Assembly: GCF_964204645.1 (NCBI RefSeq)
Contig: NC_134026.1
Span: 30,938,650 to 31,002,649 of the forward strand
DNA: 64,000 nucleotides
From: Tubulanus polymorphus
Taxonomy: Eukaryota > Nemertea > Palaeonemertea > Tubulaniformes > Tubulanidae
Direction: 5' to 3'
The stretch's first letter is position 1. Every line of letters begins with the position of its first letter. Positions 44,121 to 56,600 of the stretch are shown in pieces. The notes beneath the pieces were generated by a model that did no database searches, had not been told where the DNA came from, and worked only from the letters and a program-made list of their open reading frames with translations. The translations under genes were made by a program, and so were the position numbers.

Positions 44121-44283
44121 AAAGATTAAAACCCACTATTAAACCCACTATAAAATAAACACCTGACGATGATCTCTAGGGTGAGATCGAAACGTCGTGT
44201 TTATTTTATATTTTAGATTGTTCGAATAAATAAATTCTTGATTTTAAATTCTTTTAATCTGTAGATAGTGGGTTTTAATCTTT
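44121..44283 (+). mobile_element. compact foldback element with complete hammerhead-like fold
   Basis: Terminal arms 44121-44139 and 44265-44283 are 19-bp perfect inverted repeats (AAAGATTAAAACCCACTAT). Inside, 44150-44162 and 44197-44209 form a perfect 13-bp stem I (ATAAAATAAACAC/GTGTTTATTTTAT). It flanks CTGACGA (44163-44169), U, GATCTC/GAGATC stem II (44171-44176/44183-44188) and GAAAC-GTC (44189-44196). This is the layout of a type I hammerhead. The departures are one extra U before stem II and no loop on stem III (ACGU is self-complementary). No protein is encoded. Confidence 0.75.
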
Positions 44284-44551
44284 GTATCCGTTCACCACGT
44301 TTGAGTGTGGATATCGTACTGTTTCAATGGTGTTTGTATGAGGAAGAAAACCAGTTTACAAAAACACATGAATAAAAACATTAAGTATTTTAGTTGTAGC
44401 TTTTTTGTGTCCGTCGATGTCTTTAACTTCATGTAATGTGGATAAAGTTTAGGGAAACGACACTTAAATGGCAAATAATTAGAATTGTTGAGGGGATCAT
44501 GTGCAACAATTAATATGATCTCTGATGGATAACATCTACATCCACTTCCAG

Positions 44552-44718
44552 TCAGGCTGAGAGGTTTGGAAGGGTTCAGGCTGAGAGGGTTGTCAAGGTT
44601 CAGGCTGAGAGGGTTGGCAAGGTTCAGGCTGAGAGGGTTAGCAAGGTTCAGGCTGAGAGGGTTGACAGGGTTCAGGCTGAGAAGGTTGGCAGGGTTCAGG
44701 CTGAGAGGGTTGACAGGC
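44552..44718 (+). repeat. 24-bp minisatellite, seven copies
   Basis: The unit is CAGGCTGAGAGGGTTGGCAA plus GGTT, with small variations. It shares its core with the 22-bp array at 16097-16370. Confidence 0.85.
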
Positions 44719-45181
44719 CGTAGATTGATCTTGTATTAATCTCATCGGTGTTCATCTCTTTTGAGGAGATTCAATTATAAAAGATTCTATCTAATCCGTG
44801 GTCAGTGGGGAATGGACTCTTGCCCAAATTACTGCCCAAAGTCAATTGGTCGATATGAAACAACTACAAACACTTGAACAGGATTTTATTATTAAAAACA
44901 TCAGGTTTAAACCAATATCAAGAGTAAAACCTGCTTTGATGAAAACAAACAGAGCCAGACACTTGATAAATCACAGTAATAAAATCAAGACTAATCAAAT
45001 TAATCAACAACAAATGATAAGATAAGATATATTCAACTAACGAAGTATTAGATCATTAAAATAATTTAATGATAATAAATCCACCAGACATTTGACACTC
45101 TTTATAAAAACATCAGACTTAAACAAATACTATTAAACACAAACTAAACTTTAATAACTTTAATCTATTTTCCATTTTACT

Positions 45182-45409
45182 TTAAGTGTTACATCATACA
45201 AAAAAGTATTGATACTAGACTCCGCCCAAACATCCGACCCTCTTAATGAAAACTACAGATTAAAGATATTTTTTCGATACAAAGATATTTTTTTCTATAG
45301 AAAGATATATTCTCAATACAAAGATATTTTTTTCAATTAACTTTAAGTGTTACACCACACAAATATGTATTGATACTAGACTCCGCCCAAACATCCGACC
45401 CTCTTAACT
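45182..45409 (+). repeat. ~160-bp-spaced direct duplication
   Basis: CTTTAAGTGTTACATCATAC, TATTGATACTAGACTCCGCC and CAAACATCCGACCCTCTTAA occur at 45182-45245 and again at 45343-45408. The sequence between is made of AAAGATATTTTT repeats. Confidence 0.7.
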
Positions 45410-45670
45410 ACAATTACAACTTACAAAATGTTATAGTGAACAAAGATATTTTCAACTTACTTTAATAACTTTAATTAAATGTTTCATTATACAAATTGAA
45501 TCATTTGATTCACAGATACTACTTAGAATATAGCGTAGTACGCTACAATACGAACAATGTCTCCGATTCAGGAAATACCACAAATCTGATGCGAGAAATT
45601 CAAGATCAAGAAATGACCCTCTTGATCTTTATTAACAATGACAGACTATCTGAATCAAATCATCAATCGA

Positions 45671-46293
45671 GCATTCTATGATATCAATCATTTATTTTTG
45701 AAGTTGATGGATTTTGTTTAATTGTGTGTTGGATTTTATTTGGTTTAGTGTTTGTTTATCATTAATTGAGTCCATAGAATGCTTCTAAGCGATCGACACA
45801 AAGAGATCCGAGTCACTGCTTACCGTACGTACAGTCCTCAGTTGCCAGAGACTGCTCTTCGATTTTCAACAGAAAGCAGTATTTCATGTATCGGAAAAAC
45901 ACTTCTAACTTATAATCAATTCAATAATTCTCTAACAATATAAGATAATCATACAGTGGAATTTATTTTTCAGCATAATGTTTCAGGTAACAACAATTAA
46001 AAAGTATTGTAGCTACAAACACTAATTCCTTATTAACACGACTCATAAAATACCAAAAACACCGAAATACCCGACTTTGAAAACAGTATAAGAGGAAACT
46101 TGATTGTATTGAAGTCTTGATTATAAAGGAAAACTTGATGAAACTTGATTATATTCCATGAAGTATCCAGCATTCTATCATATCTTAAGTAGTTGGTTTT
46201 TGTATTTTTGTGTTTTCAGTGGTTTGTATTTCAATGTGTATTTAAGTTTTAAGTGTTTGATTGTTTATGTGTAGTTGAGCTGATAGAATGCTG
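45671..46293. repeat. two GCATTCTAT...ATAGAATGC inverted-repeat units
   Basis: GCATTCTATGATATC...CATAGAATGC (45671-45782) and GCATTCTATCATATC...GATAGAATGC (46171-46292) are each ~115-bp units with short inverted ends and T/G-rich interiors. Each is followed by a similar GATC/CCGAG...CAGTC segment, so the ~500-bp block appears duplicated. MITE-like. Confidence 0.5.
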
Positions 46294-47390
46294 AAATAAC
46301 ATCACGGTCCTCGACCGACCGGAGGCTCGTACACTACAGACGACACACATCCTCAGTCAATAATAAACTGCTCCTCTCTATTTCCGGCAGGGTATTTACC
46401 GAATTGGTATTCTATGAATCGTCAAATGTTACATTATCTATTGAAAACAGTTTAATTAAACCAAGTCGTCCACGTAAAAAACAGTGACTCCAAAAATGAA
46501 GAGTGTATGGTATAACACTTAGCTGGAGACAACCGCAAAGAAAACTGCTGTTTCCTGAATTCTGCGTGCCATCCTACTAAAATCCTCCGCACTAAAACCA
46601 GAGACATTCCTAAACACTAAGTTCACTCTGGAAAGCGCAAGGTAAACAATCTATAACTAATTTAATTCATTTTTTTACATTATTATTATTACTACTTAAA
46701 AAACTTAAGTTTTACATTGTTTTTTTTACATGTTTTTCTACATTAATATTATTGAAACTTGAGAAACTAAGTTTTATATATTTGTTTTTCATGTTTTTCT
46801 ACATTAATATTATTACTACTTGAAAAACTAAGTTTGACATTTTTTTTCAATCAAAAATTATTACAAATTTTTTTTTTTTTCGTTAATTTTCCAGCATCCA
46901 TAAAACAATGAATATTCACATTAAGTGAATGGGAGAGGGGGTTTTAAAGGAAACTTGATCTTTAATCGTTTATTAGGCACATCCTATCGTGCTGCCAACA
47001 CCGGGCTTGTTAGTTTAAAAAAAAATAAAAGGGTTTGTTAGTACGCTTTGCGCTTTGTGCCTAGGATGCTTAAATAAACACTTAAACGATCAAGTAAAAT
47101 ATTGATGAAAGTGAATTGAATAGTTTAAGGGGAGATGTTTTATGAATGAAAGGAAAACTTATTTTGATTTCACTAGAAAAAGATACCAGATGTTGTAAAT
47201 AGGACTCATACATAACACACAAATTCACACACAGATTTACACACAGATTCGTACATGACCAACAAATACACATCAGAATCACACCTACCTTACACCACCT
47301 CCATTTGCATCATACTGCATCTGTTTCATCGTGAATTTCGGGGCCCCTTTTTAGAAATGCGCACTACACTAAACAATTGTTCGCTGATCA

Positions 47391-47518
47391 CTGCTGCTCC
47401 TTCGATATATTGTTCATAAAAACTCTGCTGCTCCTTAGATATATTGTTTGTAAACTCGGCTAATCCCGCATATATTGTTTGTTAACTTTGCTGCTCCTTC
47501 GATTGTTGCTGGTTAGTA
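47391..47518 (+). repeat. degenerate ~55-bp repeat leading into VNTR
   Basis: CTGCTGCTCCTTCGATATAT, TGTTCATAAAAACT and variants occur about three times before the 18-bp array. Confidence 0.5.
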
Positions 47519-48345
47519 GACTCTCGGCTGGTGGTAGACTCTCGGCTGGTGGTAGACTCTCGGCTGGTGGTAGACTCTCGGCTGGTGGTAGACTCTCGGC
47601 TGGTAGTAGACTCTCGGCTGGTAGTAGACTCTCGGCTGGTGGTAGACTCTCGGCTGGTAGTAGACTCTCGGCTGGTGGTAGACTCTCGGCTGGTAGTAGA
47701 CTCTCGACTGGTAGTAGACTCTCGGCTGGTGGTAGACTCTCGGCTGGTGGTAGACTCTGGACTGGTGGTAGACTCTCGGCTGGTGGTAGACTCTCGGCTG
47801 GTGGTAGACTCTCGGCTGGTGGTAGACTCTCGGCTGGTAGTAGACTCTCGGCTGGTAGTAGACTCTCGGCTGGTGGTAGACTCTCGGCTGGTAGTAGACT
47901 CTCGGCTGGTGGTAGACTCTCGGCTGGTAGTAGACTCTCGACTGGTGGTAGACTCTCGGCTGGTGGTAGACTCTCGGCTGGTGGTAGACTCTCGGCTGGT
48001 GGTAGACTCTCGGCTGGTGGTAGACTCTCGGCTGGTGGTAGACTCTCGGCTGGTGGTAGACTCTCGGCTGGTGGTAGACTCTCGGCTGGTGGTAGACTCT
48101 CGGCTGGTGGTAGACTCTCGGTTGGTAGTAGACTCTCGACTGGTAGTAGACTCTCGGCTGGTGGTAGACTCTCGGCTGGTGGTAGACTCTCGGCTGGTGG
48201 TAGACTCTCGGCTGGTGGTAGACTCTCGGCTGGTGGTAGACTCTCGGTTGGTAGTAGACTCTCGACTGGTAGTAGACTCTCGGCTGGTGGTAGACTCTCG
48301 GTTGGTGGTAGACTCTCGGCTGGTGGTAGACTCTTGGCTATAGAA
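47519..48345. repeat. 18-bp VNTR, about 46 copies
   Basis: The unit is GACTCTCGGCTGGTGGTA with a GGTAGTA variant and rare CTCGAC, CTCGGT and CTGGAC forms. Because 18 is a multiple of three and the unit contains no stop in several frames, long open frames exist on both strands (TTSRES, PPAESL, LVVDSR repeats). None has a plausible non-repeat domain. Variant units occur in blocks (GGTTGGTAGTAGACTCTCGA at about 48120 and 48246), which indicates higher-order duplication. Confidence 0.9.
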
Positions 48346-48542
48346 AAATGACGATGCAAAATATATCAATAAAATTCGATGAGATATTACTGCTTGGATA
48401 AAACATTTAATCTAATAATGAAATCGAAATTTCTTACCATAGAATTAACTAGAAACCATGACCTTTCTTCAGTCTTATTGTGGTTACACTATTGTCTCTG
48501 CTGCTCCTAAACTGAATTCTGCCATTACTGAACGTCACTGCA

Positions 48543-48812
48543 ACTCTGCTAACTATCTGGAACTCTGCTAACTATCTGGAACTCTGCTAACTATCTGGAA
48601 CTCTGCTAACTATCTGGAACTCTGCTAACTATCTGGAACTCTGCTAACTATTTGGAACTCTGCTAACTATCTGGAACTCTGCTAACTATCTGGAACTCTG
48701 CTAACTATCTGGAACTCTGCTAACTATCTGGAACTCTGCTAACTATCTGGAACTCTGCTAACTATCTGGAACTCTGCTAACTATCTGGAACTCTGCTAAC
48801 TATCTGGAACTC
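48543..48812. repeat. 19-bp VNTR, about 14 copies
   Basis: The unit is CTGCTAACTATCTGGAACT, nearly homogeneous with one CTATTTGG variant. It lies immediately before the first macrosatellite unit. Confidence 0.9.
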
Positions 48813-48889
48813 TGCTGGGATTTTCTGATGTCATCATAGCTGCTAAATTCGTCATCAGTTATTGTCTGGTCATCTCATCTCATGGCTTC

Positions 48890-51800
48890 ATTTTGAAACA
48901 TTCAGCTGGAAAGAAATGATATTTTTGAGGTGTACAATCCGTTCGAACATCTTATTATTTTACATGGAGAAGTTAAAATCAGTCCCTGTCGTTTACAATT
49001 GCAATAATTGTATTATTTGATCAGTGATTGTCAATAAACCCCCGATTGATTAGTATTAGTAGCGTTAGTTAATCACTATTTAAGACAGTGATCATTAACG
49101 TAGATTTCTCTGATACAAGATCAGTTAACGTTGATTTTATACAAAGTCCGCAGTGTCTTTAAAAAGACATTGAGATCCTACTGAACCTCATTGTCCGAGG
49201 AGTTTTGATTTTCTTTTGACATTTTTCGGGGCTGTCTATTCTAAGACGATTTTTCTTTGATTAGGCGGGAAAAGGACTAATTGGAGTTTGTTAAGTTGGG
49301 AGCTAATAGAGAGACTGGTAACGCCACCTATTGCTCAGGCCTTTTAGTCTCTGCGCTCTGATAGGAATAGACAGTACTAAAAGGTGGATGTGCGAGTTCT
49401 AGGCGACTGGTAACGCCACCTATCGCTCGTCACCATCCTACCTTTAGCACTGAGAGTTGGGAGCTATAGGAAGGCTGGTAGCGCCACCTATTATTGCTCA
49501 GGCACCATAGTCTCTGCGCACTTACCCGATGCTCTGATCAAAGTTTAATGTATTTTTAGTTTTAGGGGAGTTTTTGAGATCTAAGAGCTATAGGAAGGCT
49601 GGTAGCGCCACCTATTGCTCGGACACCATCATCTCCGCACACTTACCCGAAGCTCTGATTGTAAGGTTTCAGTGATCTTGGGAGAGTTTGAGAGGATGGT
49701 AGCACCACCTATTGGTCAGGAATGGTCTACTCTTTGTCTCTGATAAGGCTGAATGCGTGGCTACCACAAGTGGCCAAGTGTCAAGTCAAACACAACTCAT
49801 TGTGATAAGTAATTACAGTCTCATGGATGAAACCAACTTCTTATTAATGCATTTCAAGAGGCACAAAATGTGACAGAACACTTTTAAACCAGTGTGCACT
49901 AAATATCAGTAAATCATATGAAAATATCAACTTGTCATCAAAAAGTGAAGCTTTGATTGAAAGAGATCTTGAAATGACTCTTTTTGAAATTGAGATTCCA
50001 CAAACAAAGATTGAGCCTTCAGTAAGAAGACATTTCAAATATTGTCAAAACTCTTGATATTGAGAATCAAGTAACAAAGATTCACTGACAACACTTGATA
50101 TATCAATATCTACTAATTGATGATATATCAAAATACTGATAGAAGTGACACAGTAATTAGCAACTAACATTCATAATTTCACATCAAAGGTTTCTCAAAT
50201 TCTTTTTCATGGATGATATTATCAGCGACTGGCTCTGAAATTCTCGATATCCTACAGTTTTTTTCAGTCAATAAGAAAAACACAAAAATTCTAATGAGTT
50301 TTTTCCGTCAAATAGAAAAAACAGAACTGAAGTTTTTCCGTCAAAATGAAAAACTCAATGTTAAGTGATACAGTAATTTTGTATTTCAAGTTTCAGATGA
50401 AATAGCGACAACCATTATTCATGCAGGTTTCATCTCTCAAATATTATTAGTCTGGTTTTCTGAATTCAAACTTAAGGAGTAGCGCAGCAGCAGCAGCAGC
50501 AGCACCAAACAAACATAGAAATCACCAAATAATTTTGAGAAATTCTTTCACATTTTAACTGATGACATTCAGAATACAATACATGTGATTAAAACAAATA
50601 TAATGATTATGCAAATGAGATTGGAGAGAGTGCCACAAATGAATCGGGACTTTCATCTAATACGAGCACGCTGAAAACAGAAACATGTGTTAAATTGAAT
50701 GAGGCAAACCATAATGTATAAGACACGAATGAGTTCGCGGTGGTCCTTTTTGACCGGTTAAACTGACTTAACAAAGAAAGAATGGTGAAATGTTGAATTG
50801 TAAATTTGTACTCGGAGAAGTCCCAAAACGACACCTCATCACTCATTTATTTTATCTCTAACCTAATCTAAACCGGTGTAAATATTGAACTCAACAGAAC
50901 TTCACATAAAATGAGATTGAATCATTAAGATGAAATTTGAAATATACATCAAAATTACGATATTTTGATAAAGTGCCATTGAGTGTATAAAGGACTTCAG
51001 TCTAATACGAGTACAAACAAATTAACGGTAAAAAATATGTGAAAAATATGAATGAAGGTAAATTGATTGAAATCGAACCATTTATGCAGAGCATTACATA
51101 AAATAACTACTACATAAATAAGTTCACACTAGTGGCCTTGAATTAGACCAGATTGAAACTGATAAATCTTTAGAATTGTACTCGGACAAGTCCTGTATTA
51201 ATTTCAAAAAAGGCACTTCATTTTTTTCTAGTTCCTTATCATTCTATTGACACTGGTATCACTGATATTTATTATCAGCAAAAATATATTAAACTAAATT
51301 TGAAGTGAAGTTTCAAAGCGTCAAAGCTTTTACTCACTACACTTTATTTCCAGGGATTTCTACTTTTGATTGTTTGGTGCAAATTTAATCAATTAGAGTA
51401 TTTTAAATAACCAGACATTTTTTCATTTTGACTGAAACCTGCTCCAAGAAGGTTGCGCAGATTTGTATATAATTGATAATAAACAGATTAAATTTCTACT
51501 TAATTTCAATAATTCTATAAGATATTCATATCTATATAAATATCAATATTCAATATCGAAATTAATTTTTTCGACTTTACTTCAAATTGAATTCACTTAC
51601 GGAATTTCATTTTTCAAAACAATGAATTCGAAGGTAAGAACTTCCCTTGATTTTCTGAGAAACAATAGTTTTGTATCGAAATGATATTTCATGAACAAAG
51701 TGAGAAGGAAATTCAATCGATTCCTTTCAAAATAAAGATATAACTAACAAAGATGGAATGACGATTCTTTTACGATCAATTTTCACAAGATTCAGACGAT

Positions 51801-53660
51801 TGACTAAGATTAAAATGAGATACTTCAATTGATTCAATTCAACTTTTTAACTTCACTTCTAAAAGCATTTGATCATCATCGATATTGAAATATTGATGTA
51901 TAAAAATATTGGATTTATTGTGAATCCTTTGCAAAATAGAGATTTCAGTAACTAAGATGGAATGATGATTTTTCTTCAGAAGATCAAGATTTCACTATAA
52001 ATTCTGTAAGTTGACCTTAATTTGCCTAACACTTACTGGGAATCCAGAACTTTCAAACAAGTAAAACTAAATATCAACTCCACATCAAAATATGAGGCTT
52101 CATTAAAAGAGATCTCGATGATTCTTTTTTAAATTGAGATTGAGAAATCGGTAAGAAAATATTTGGAATATTGCAAATACTTAAGCGATTACGATTTCAA
52201 GTAAAAAAATACTGAACACCCCGAGATTTTACACATTTCTACAGAGACAATTAACAAATTAATTAAAAGAATTTATCTTTAAGAATTTATTTCAAATTGA
52301 GGAATAGGAACTTTGACGATAAAATGATTAAAACAGAGCTTGCGGAGATGATCTTATTACACGTAAAGGCACAAGACAAGCGTGCTCACCACTGAACCGA
52401 TAGAACTTAAGTCTAATTAGTCAGTGATTAAACAGCGCTTGATTTCGTTATACAAAATACTATGAGAAACTAGTAACTATTTTAAACAGTTTCTAGTTTC
52501 TATAATACACCTTTCACAGAGCTCACAGAGACAATTTGAACTTTGTTAGTAGGATTTAGGGGGGCTAGCGATCGAACTAATGGTTATACACCTTCATATA
52601 ATCTTTTCAGTCAAACAAACTGTAACAACTAATATTCTATATTATATTCTCTCCTATATTGAGTCACATTATTTCTCTATCACAGAACTTTATAAAGATA
52701 AACGTTTAATACTTTTTGGGCTAGTGAGACTATGTTTAGTTAGTACATCTAGCCAAGTGAACTAGCGTCCACGCGACTAGTGACTAAACAGCTTATAAAA
52801 TACTATAACGAGACAACTTATTTTCAGACGCTGCAAGCGTGCTCAGCATTAGACCTAGAGAACAAGTCAACTAGGCTAAAATATACACCTTTTAACAGTT
52901 ACACATTTCAGAACAGATACTGAATTCATAACAGCTTACAATGATTTAAGGCAAGCTCATTAAACCACTCAACATTTACAAGATTATTACTGATCAATAA
53001 CTATATCAAATTACTGCTTGGCAGATGTAATAAGAATTTACTAACACTTTTACAAAGCAAGTTCTTTCTATCTTAACACACGAGTAAAGCTAATATACGT
53101 TATATTAATTCCAGCACAGAGCTAACAGAGACAAGATCTTTTTTTGAACGATTTTGTTAGCAAAATTTTGGCCCAATAGAGGTTTTGTTATGAGGCTGAT
53201 AAAGAGAAAAGTCGTTTTACGATCTTTTCCTTTAAGTTTTCTTATGTGAAGTAATGATTGTGAACTCGTGCGGTGCAGACACAGAACATCGTTTAACGAT
53301 TTTGTGTCATTTGGATGATTTTTTTTCTTTTCACTTTCAGTTAGATATTAAGCGTTAGAAATCTAAGTTTTTTGAGAGGAGCTTTTAAAAAAGCTTTTCG
53401 ACACCTCATTCTTAGTGTATTTTTACACATTCTACTTTTGGGTTTTGTAAACCCTGTAGCGCTCCACTCTATCCTTTCTCTCCCGCAATAGAAAAATAAA
53501 TCAAACTTAGCTTTTTTATATTGCGACAATCATCAGTGTGGATCAACTGCGAGGTAGTGTGGATCAACTGGTGGTTCCACGATGCATCTGTTGGATTCTT
53601 CTGGTAGTATTTATGAACATGACTGTGCTAATTCCGCAGCATTACTTATCGTCTAGATTT
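48890..53660. repeat. macrosatellite unit 1 (~4.77 kb)
   Basis: First of three head-to-tail copies starting at ATTTTGAAACATTCAGCTGG. It is non-coding and AT-rich. Internal landmarks are five GGTARCGCCACCTATTGCTC sub-repeats (49318-49720), a (CAG)6 tract at 50485, two pairs of inverted motifs GGACTT...CGAGYAC/GTACTCG...AAGTCC (50647-50823, 50992-51193), and old internal duplications (CAGAGCTCACAGAGACAA at 52517 and CAGAGCTAACAGAGACAA at 53115; AAGCGTGCTCA at 52379 and 52836). It differs from copies 2 and 3 most strongly at about 50860-50950. Its function is unknown. Confidence 0.9.
49318..49720 (+). repeat. CTGGTARCGCCACCTATTGCTC sub-repeats within unit 1
   Basis: Five copies near 49318, 49409, 49477, 49600 and 49698, with irregular spacing of 68-123 bp, interspersed with CTCTGCGCACTTACC words. 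The same set occurs in units 2 and 3 (from about 54088 and 58907). Confidence 0.8.
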
Positions 53661-56600
53661 ATTTTGAAACATTCAGCTGGAAAGAAATGATATTTTTGAG
53701 GTGTACAATCCGTTCGAACATCTTATTATTTTACATGGAGAAGTTAAAATCCGTCCTTGTCGTTTACAATTGCAATAATTGTATTATTTGATCAGTGATT
53801 GTCAATAAACCCCCGATTGATTAGTATTAGTAGCGTTAGTTAATCACTATTTAACACAGTGATCATTAACGTAGATTTCTCTGATACAAGATCAGTTAAC
53901 GTTGATTTTATACAAAGTCCGCAGTGTCTTTAAAAAGACATTGAGATCCTACTGAACCTCATTGTCCGAGGAGTTTTGATTTTCTTTTGACATTTTTCGG
54001 GGCTGTCTATTCTAAGACGATTTTTCTTTGATTAGGCGGGAAAAGGACTAATTGGAGTTTGTTAAGTTGGGAGCTAATAGAGAGACTGGTAACGCCACCT
54101 ATTGCTCAGGCCTTTTAGTCTCTGCGCTCTGATAGGAATAGACAGTACTAAAAGGTGGATGTGCGAGTTCTAGGCGACTGGTAACGCCACCTATCGCTCG
54201 TCACCATCCTACCTTTAGCACTGAGAGTTGGGAGCTATAGGAAGGCTGGTAGCGCCACCTATAATTGCTCAGGCACCATAGTCTCTGCGCACTTACCTGA
54301 TGCTCTGATCAAAGTTTAATGTATTTTTAGTTTTAGGGGAGTTTTTGAAATCTAAGAGCTATAGGAAGGCTGGTAGCGCCACCTATTGCTCGGACACCAT
54401 CATCTCCGCACACTTACCCAAAGCTCTGATTGTAAGGTTTCAGTGATTTTGGGAGAGTTTGAGAGGATGGTAGCGCCACCTATTGCTCAGGAATGGTCTA
54501 CTCTTCGTCCCTGATAAGGCTGAATGCGTGGCTACCACAAGTGGCCAAGTGTCAAGTCAAACACAACTCATTGTGATAAGTAATTACAGTCTCATGGATG
54601 AAACCAACTTCTTATTAATGCATTTCAAGAGGCACAAAATGTGACAGAACACTTTTAAACCAGTGTGCACTAAATATCAGTAAATCATATGAAAATATCA
54701 ACTTGTCATCAAAAAGTGAAGCTTTGATTGAAAGAGATCTTGAAATGACTCTTTTTGAAATTGAGATTCCACAAACAAAGATTGAGCCTTCAGTAAGAAG
54801 ACATTTCAAATATCGTCAAAACTCTTGATATTGAGAATCTAGTGACAAAGATTCACTGACTGCACGTGATATATCAATATCTACTAATTGACGATATATC
54901 AAAATACTGATAGAAGTGACACAGTAATTAAACTAACATTCATAATTTCACATCAAAAGTTTCTCAAATTCTTTTTCATGGATGATATTATCAGAGGACT
55001 GGCTCTGAAATTCTCGATATCCTACAGTGTTTTTCAGTCAAAAAGAAAAACACAAAAATTCTAATGAGTTTTTTCCGTCAAATTGAAAAAAACAGAATTG
55101 AAGTTTTTCCGTCAAAATGAAAAACTCAATGTTAAGTGATACAGTAATTTTGTATTTCAAGTTTCAGATGAAATAGCGACAACCATCATTCATGCAGGTT
55201 TCATCTCTCAAATATTATTAGTCTGGTTTTCTGAATTCAAACTTAAGGAGTAGCGCAGCAGCAGCAGCAGCAGCAGCAGCAAACAAACATAGAAATCACC
55301 AAATAATTTTGAGAAACTCTTTCACATTTTAACTGATGACATTCAGAATACAATACATGTGATTAAAACAAATATAATGATTATGCAAATGAGAGTGGAG
55401 AGAGTGCCACAAATGAATCGGGACTTTCATCTAATACGAGCACGCTGAAAACAGAAACATGTATTAAATTGAATGAGGCAAACCATTATGTATAAGACAT
55501 GAATGAGTTCGCGGTGGTCCTTTTTGACCGGTTAAACTGACTTAACAAATAAAGAATGGTGAAATGTTGAATTGTAAATTTGTACTCGGAGAAGTCCCAA
55601 AACGACACCTCACCACTCATTTATTTTATCTCTAACCTAATGCTATTAATAGAACTCCACACAAAAAAACATAAAACAGCCTTAAATAAATGATATTGAA
55701 TATGAATTTTACCTCAAAATACCTCAAAATTACTATATTTTGAAAAAGTGCCATTGAATGTTGAAGGACTTCAGTCTAATACGAGTACAAACAAATTAAC
55801 GGTAAAAATATATTCAAAATTTGAATGAAGGTAAATTGATTGAAATCGAACCATTTATGCAGAGCATTACATAAAATAACTACTACATAAATAAGTTCAC
55901 ACTAGTGGCCTTGAATTAGACAAGATTGAAACTGATAAATCTTTAGAATTGTACTCGGACAAGTCCTGTATTTATTTCAAAAAAGGCACTTCATTTTTTT
56001 CTAGTTCCTTATCATTCTATTGACACTGGTATCACTGATATTTATTATCAGCAAAAATATATTAAACTAAATTTGAAGTGAAGTTTCAAAGCGTCAAAGC
56101 TTTTACTCACTACACTTTATTTCAAGGGATTTCTACTTTTGATTGTTTGGTGCAAATTTAATCAATTAGAGTATTTTAAATAACCAGACATTTTTTCATT
56201 TTGACTGAAACCTGCTCCAAGAAGGTTGCGCAGATTTGTATTAAATTGATAATAAACTGATCAAATTTCTACTTAATGTCAATAATTCTATAAGATATTC
56301 ATATCTATATAAATATCAATATTCAATATCGATATTAATTTTTTTGACTTTACTTCAAATTGAATTCATTTACGGAATTTCATTTTTCAAAACAATGAAT
56401 TCGAAGGTAAGAACTTCCCTTGATTTTCTGAGAAACAATAGTTTTGTATCGAAATGATATTTCATGAACAAAGTGAGAAGGAAATTCAATCAATTCCTTT
56501 CAAAATAAAGATATAACTAACAAAGATGGAATGACGATTCTTTTACGATCAATTTTCACAAGATTCAGACGATTGACTAAGATTATATTTACATTCGAAA

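Larger units (their letters stand above)
44719..47390. other. gene-free AT-rich stretch with old duplications
   Basis: No supported gene; short frames at 44798-45025 and 45496-45681 lack motifs. Contains the duplications listed at 45182-45409 and 45671-46293. There is a weak inverted repeat around 46955-47095 (ACTTGATC/GATCAAGT ends, AGGCACATCCTA/CTAGGATG). Confidence 0.5.

Noticed and set aside
47460-48369. 270-299-codon repeat ORFs on both strands
   Set aside because: 18-bp VNTR without stops; no non-repeat domain at either end.
49844-50038. 64-codon - frame recurring at 54615 and 59434
   Set aside because: Conserved only because the macrosatellite units are nearly identical; no domain, and the visible difference in unit 3 is nonsynonymous.
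53341-53529. 62-codon Lys/Cys-rich - frame recurring at 58138 and 62967
   Set aside because: Changes in unit 3 are nonsynonymous, and the frame is opposite to the splice-like signals; no evidence of protein constraint.
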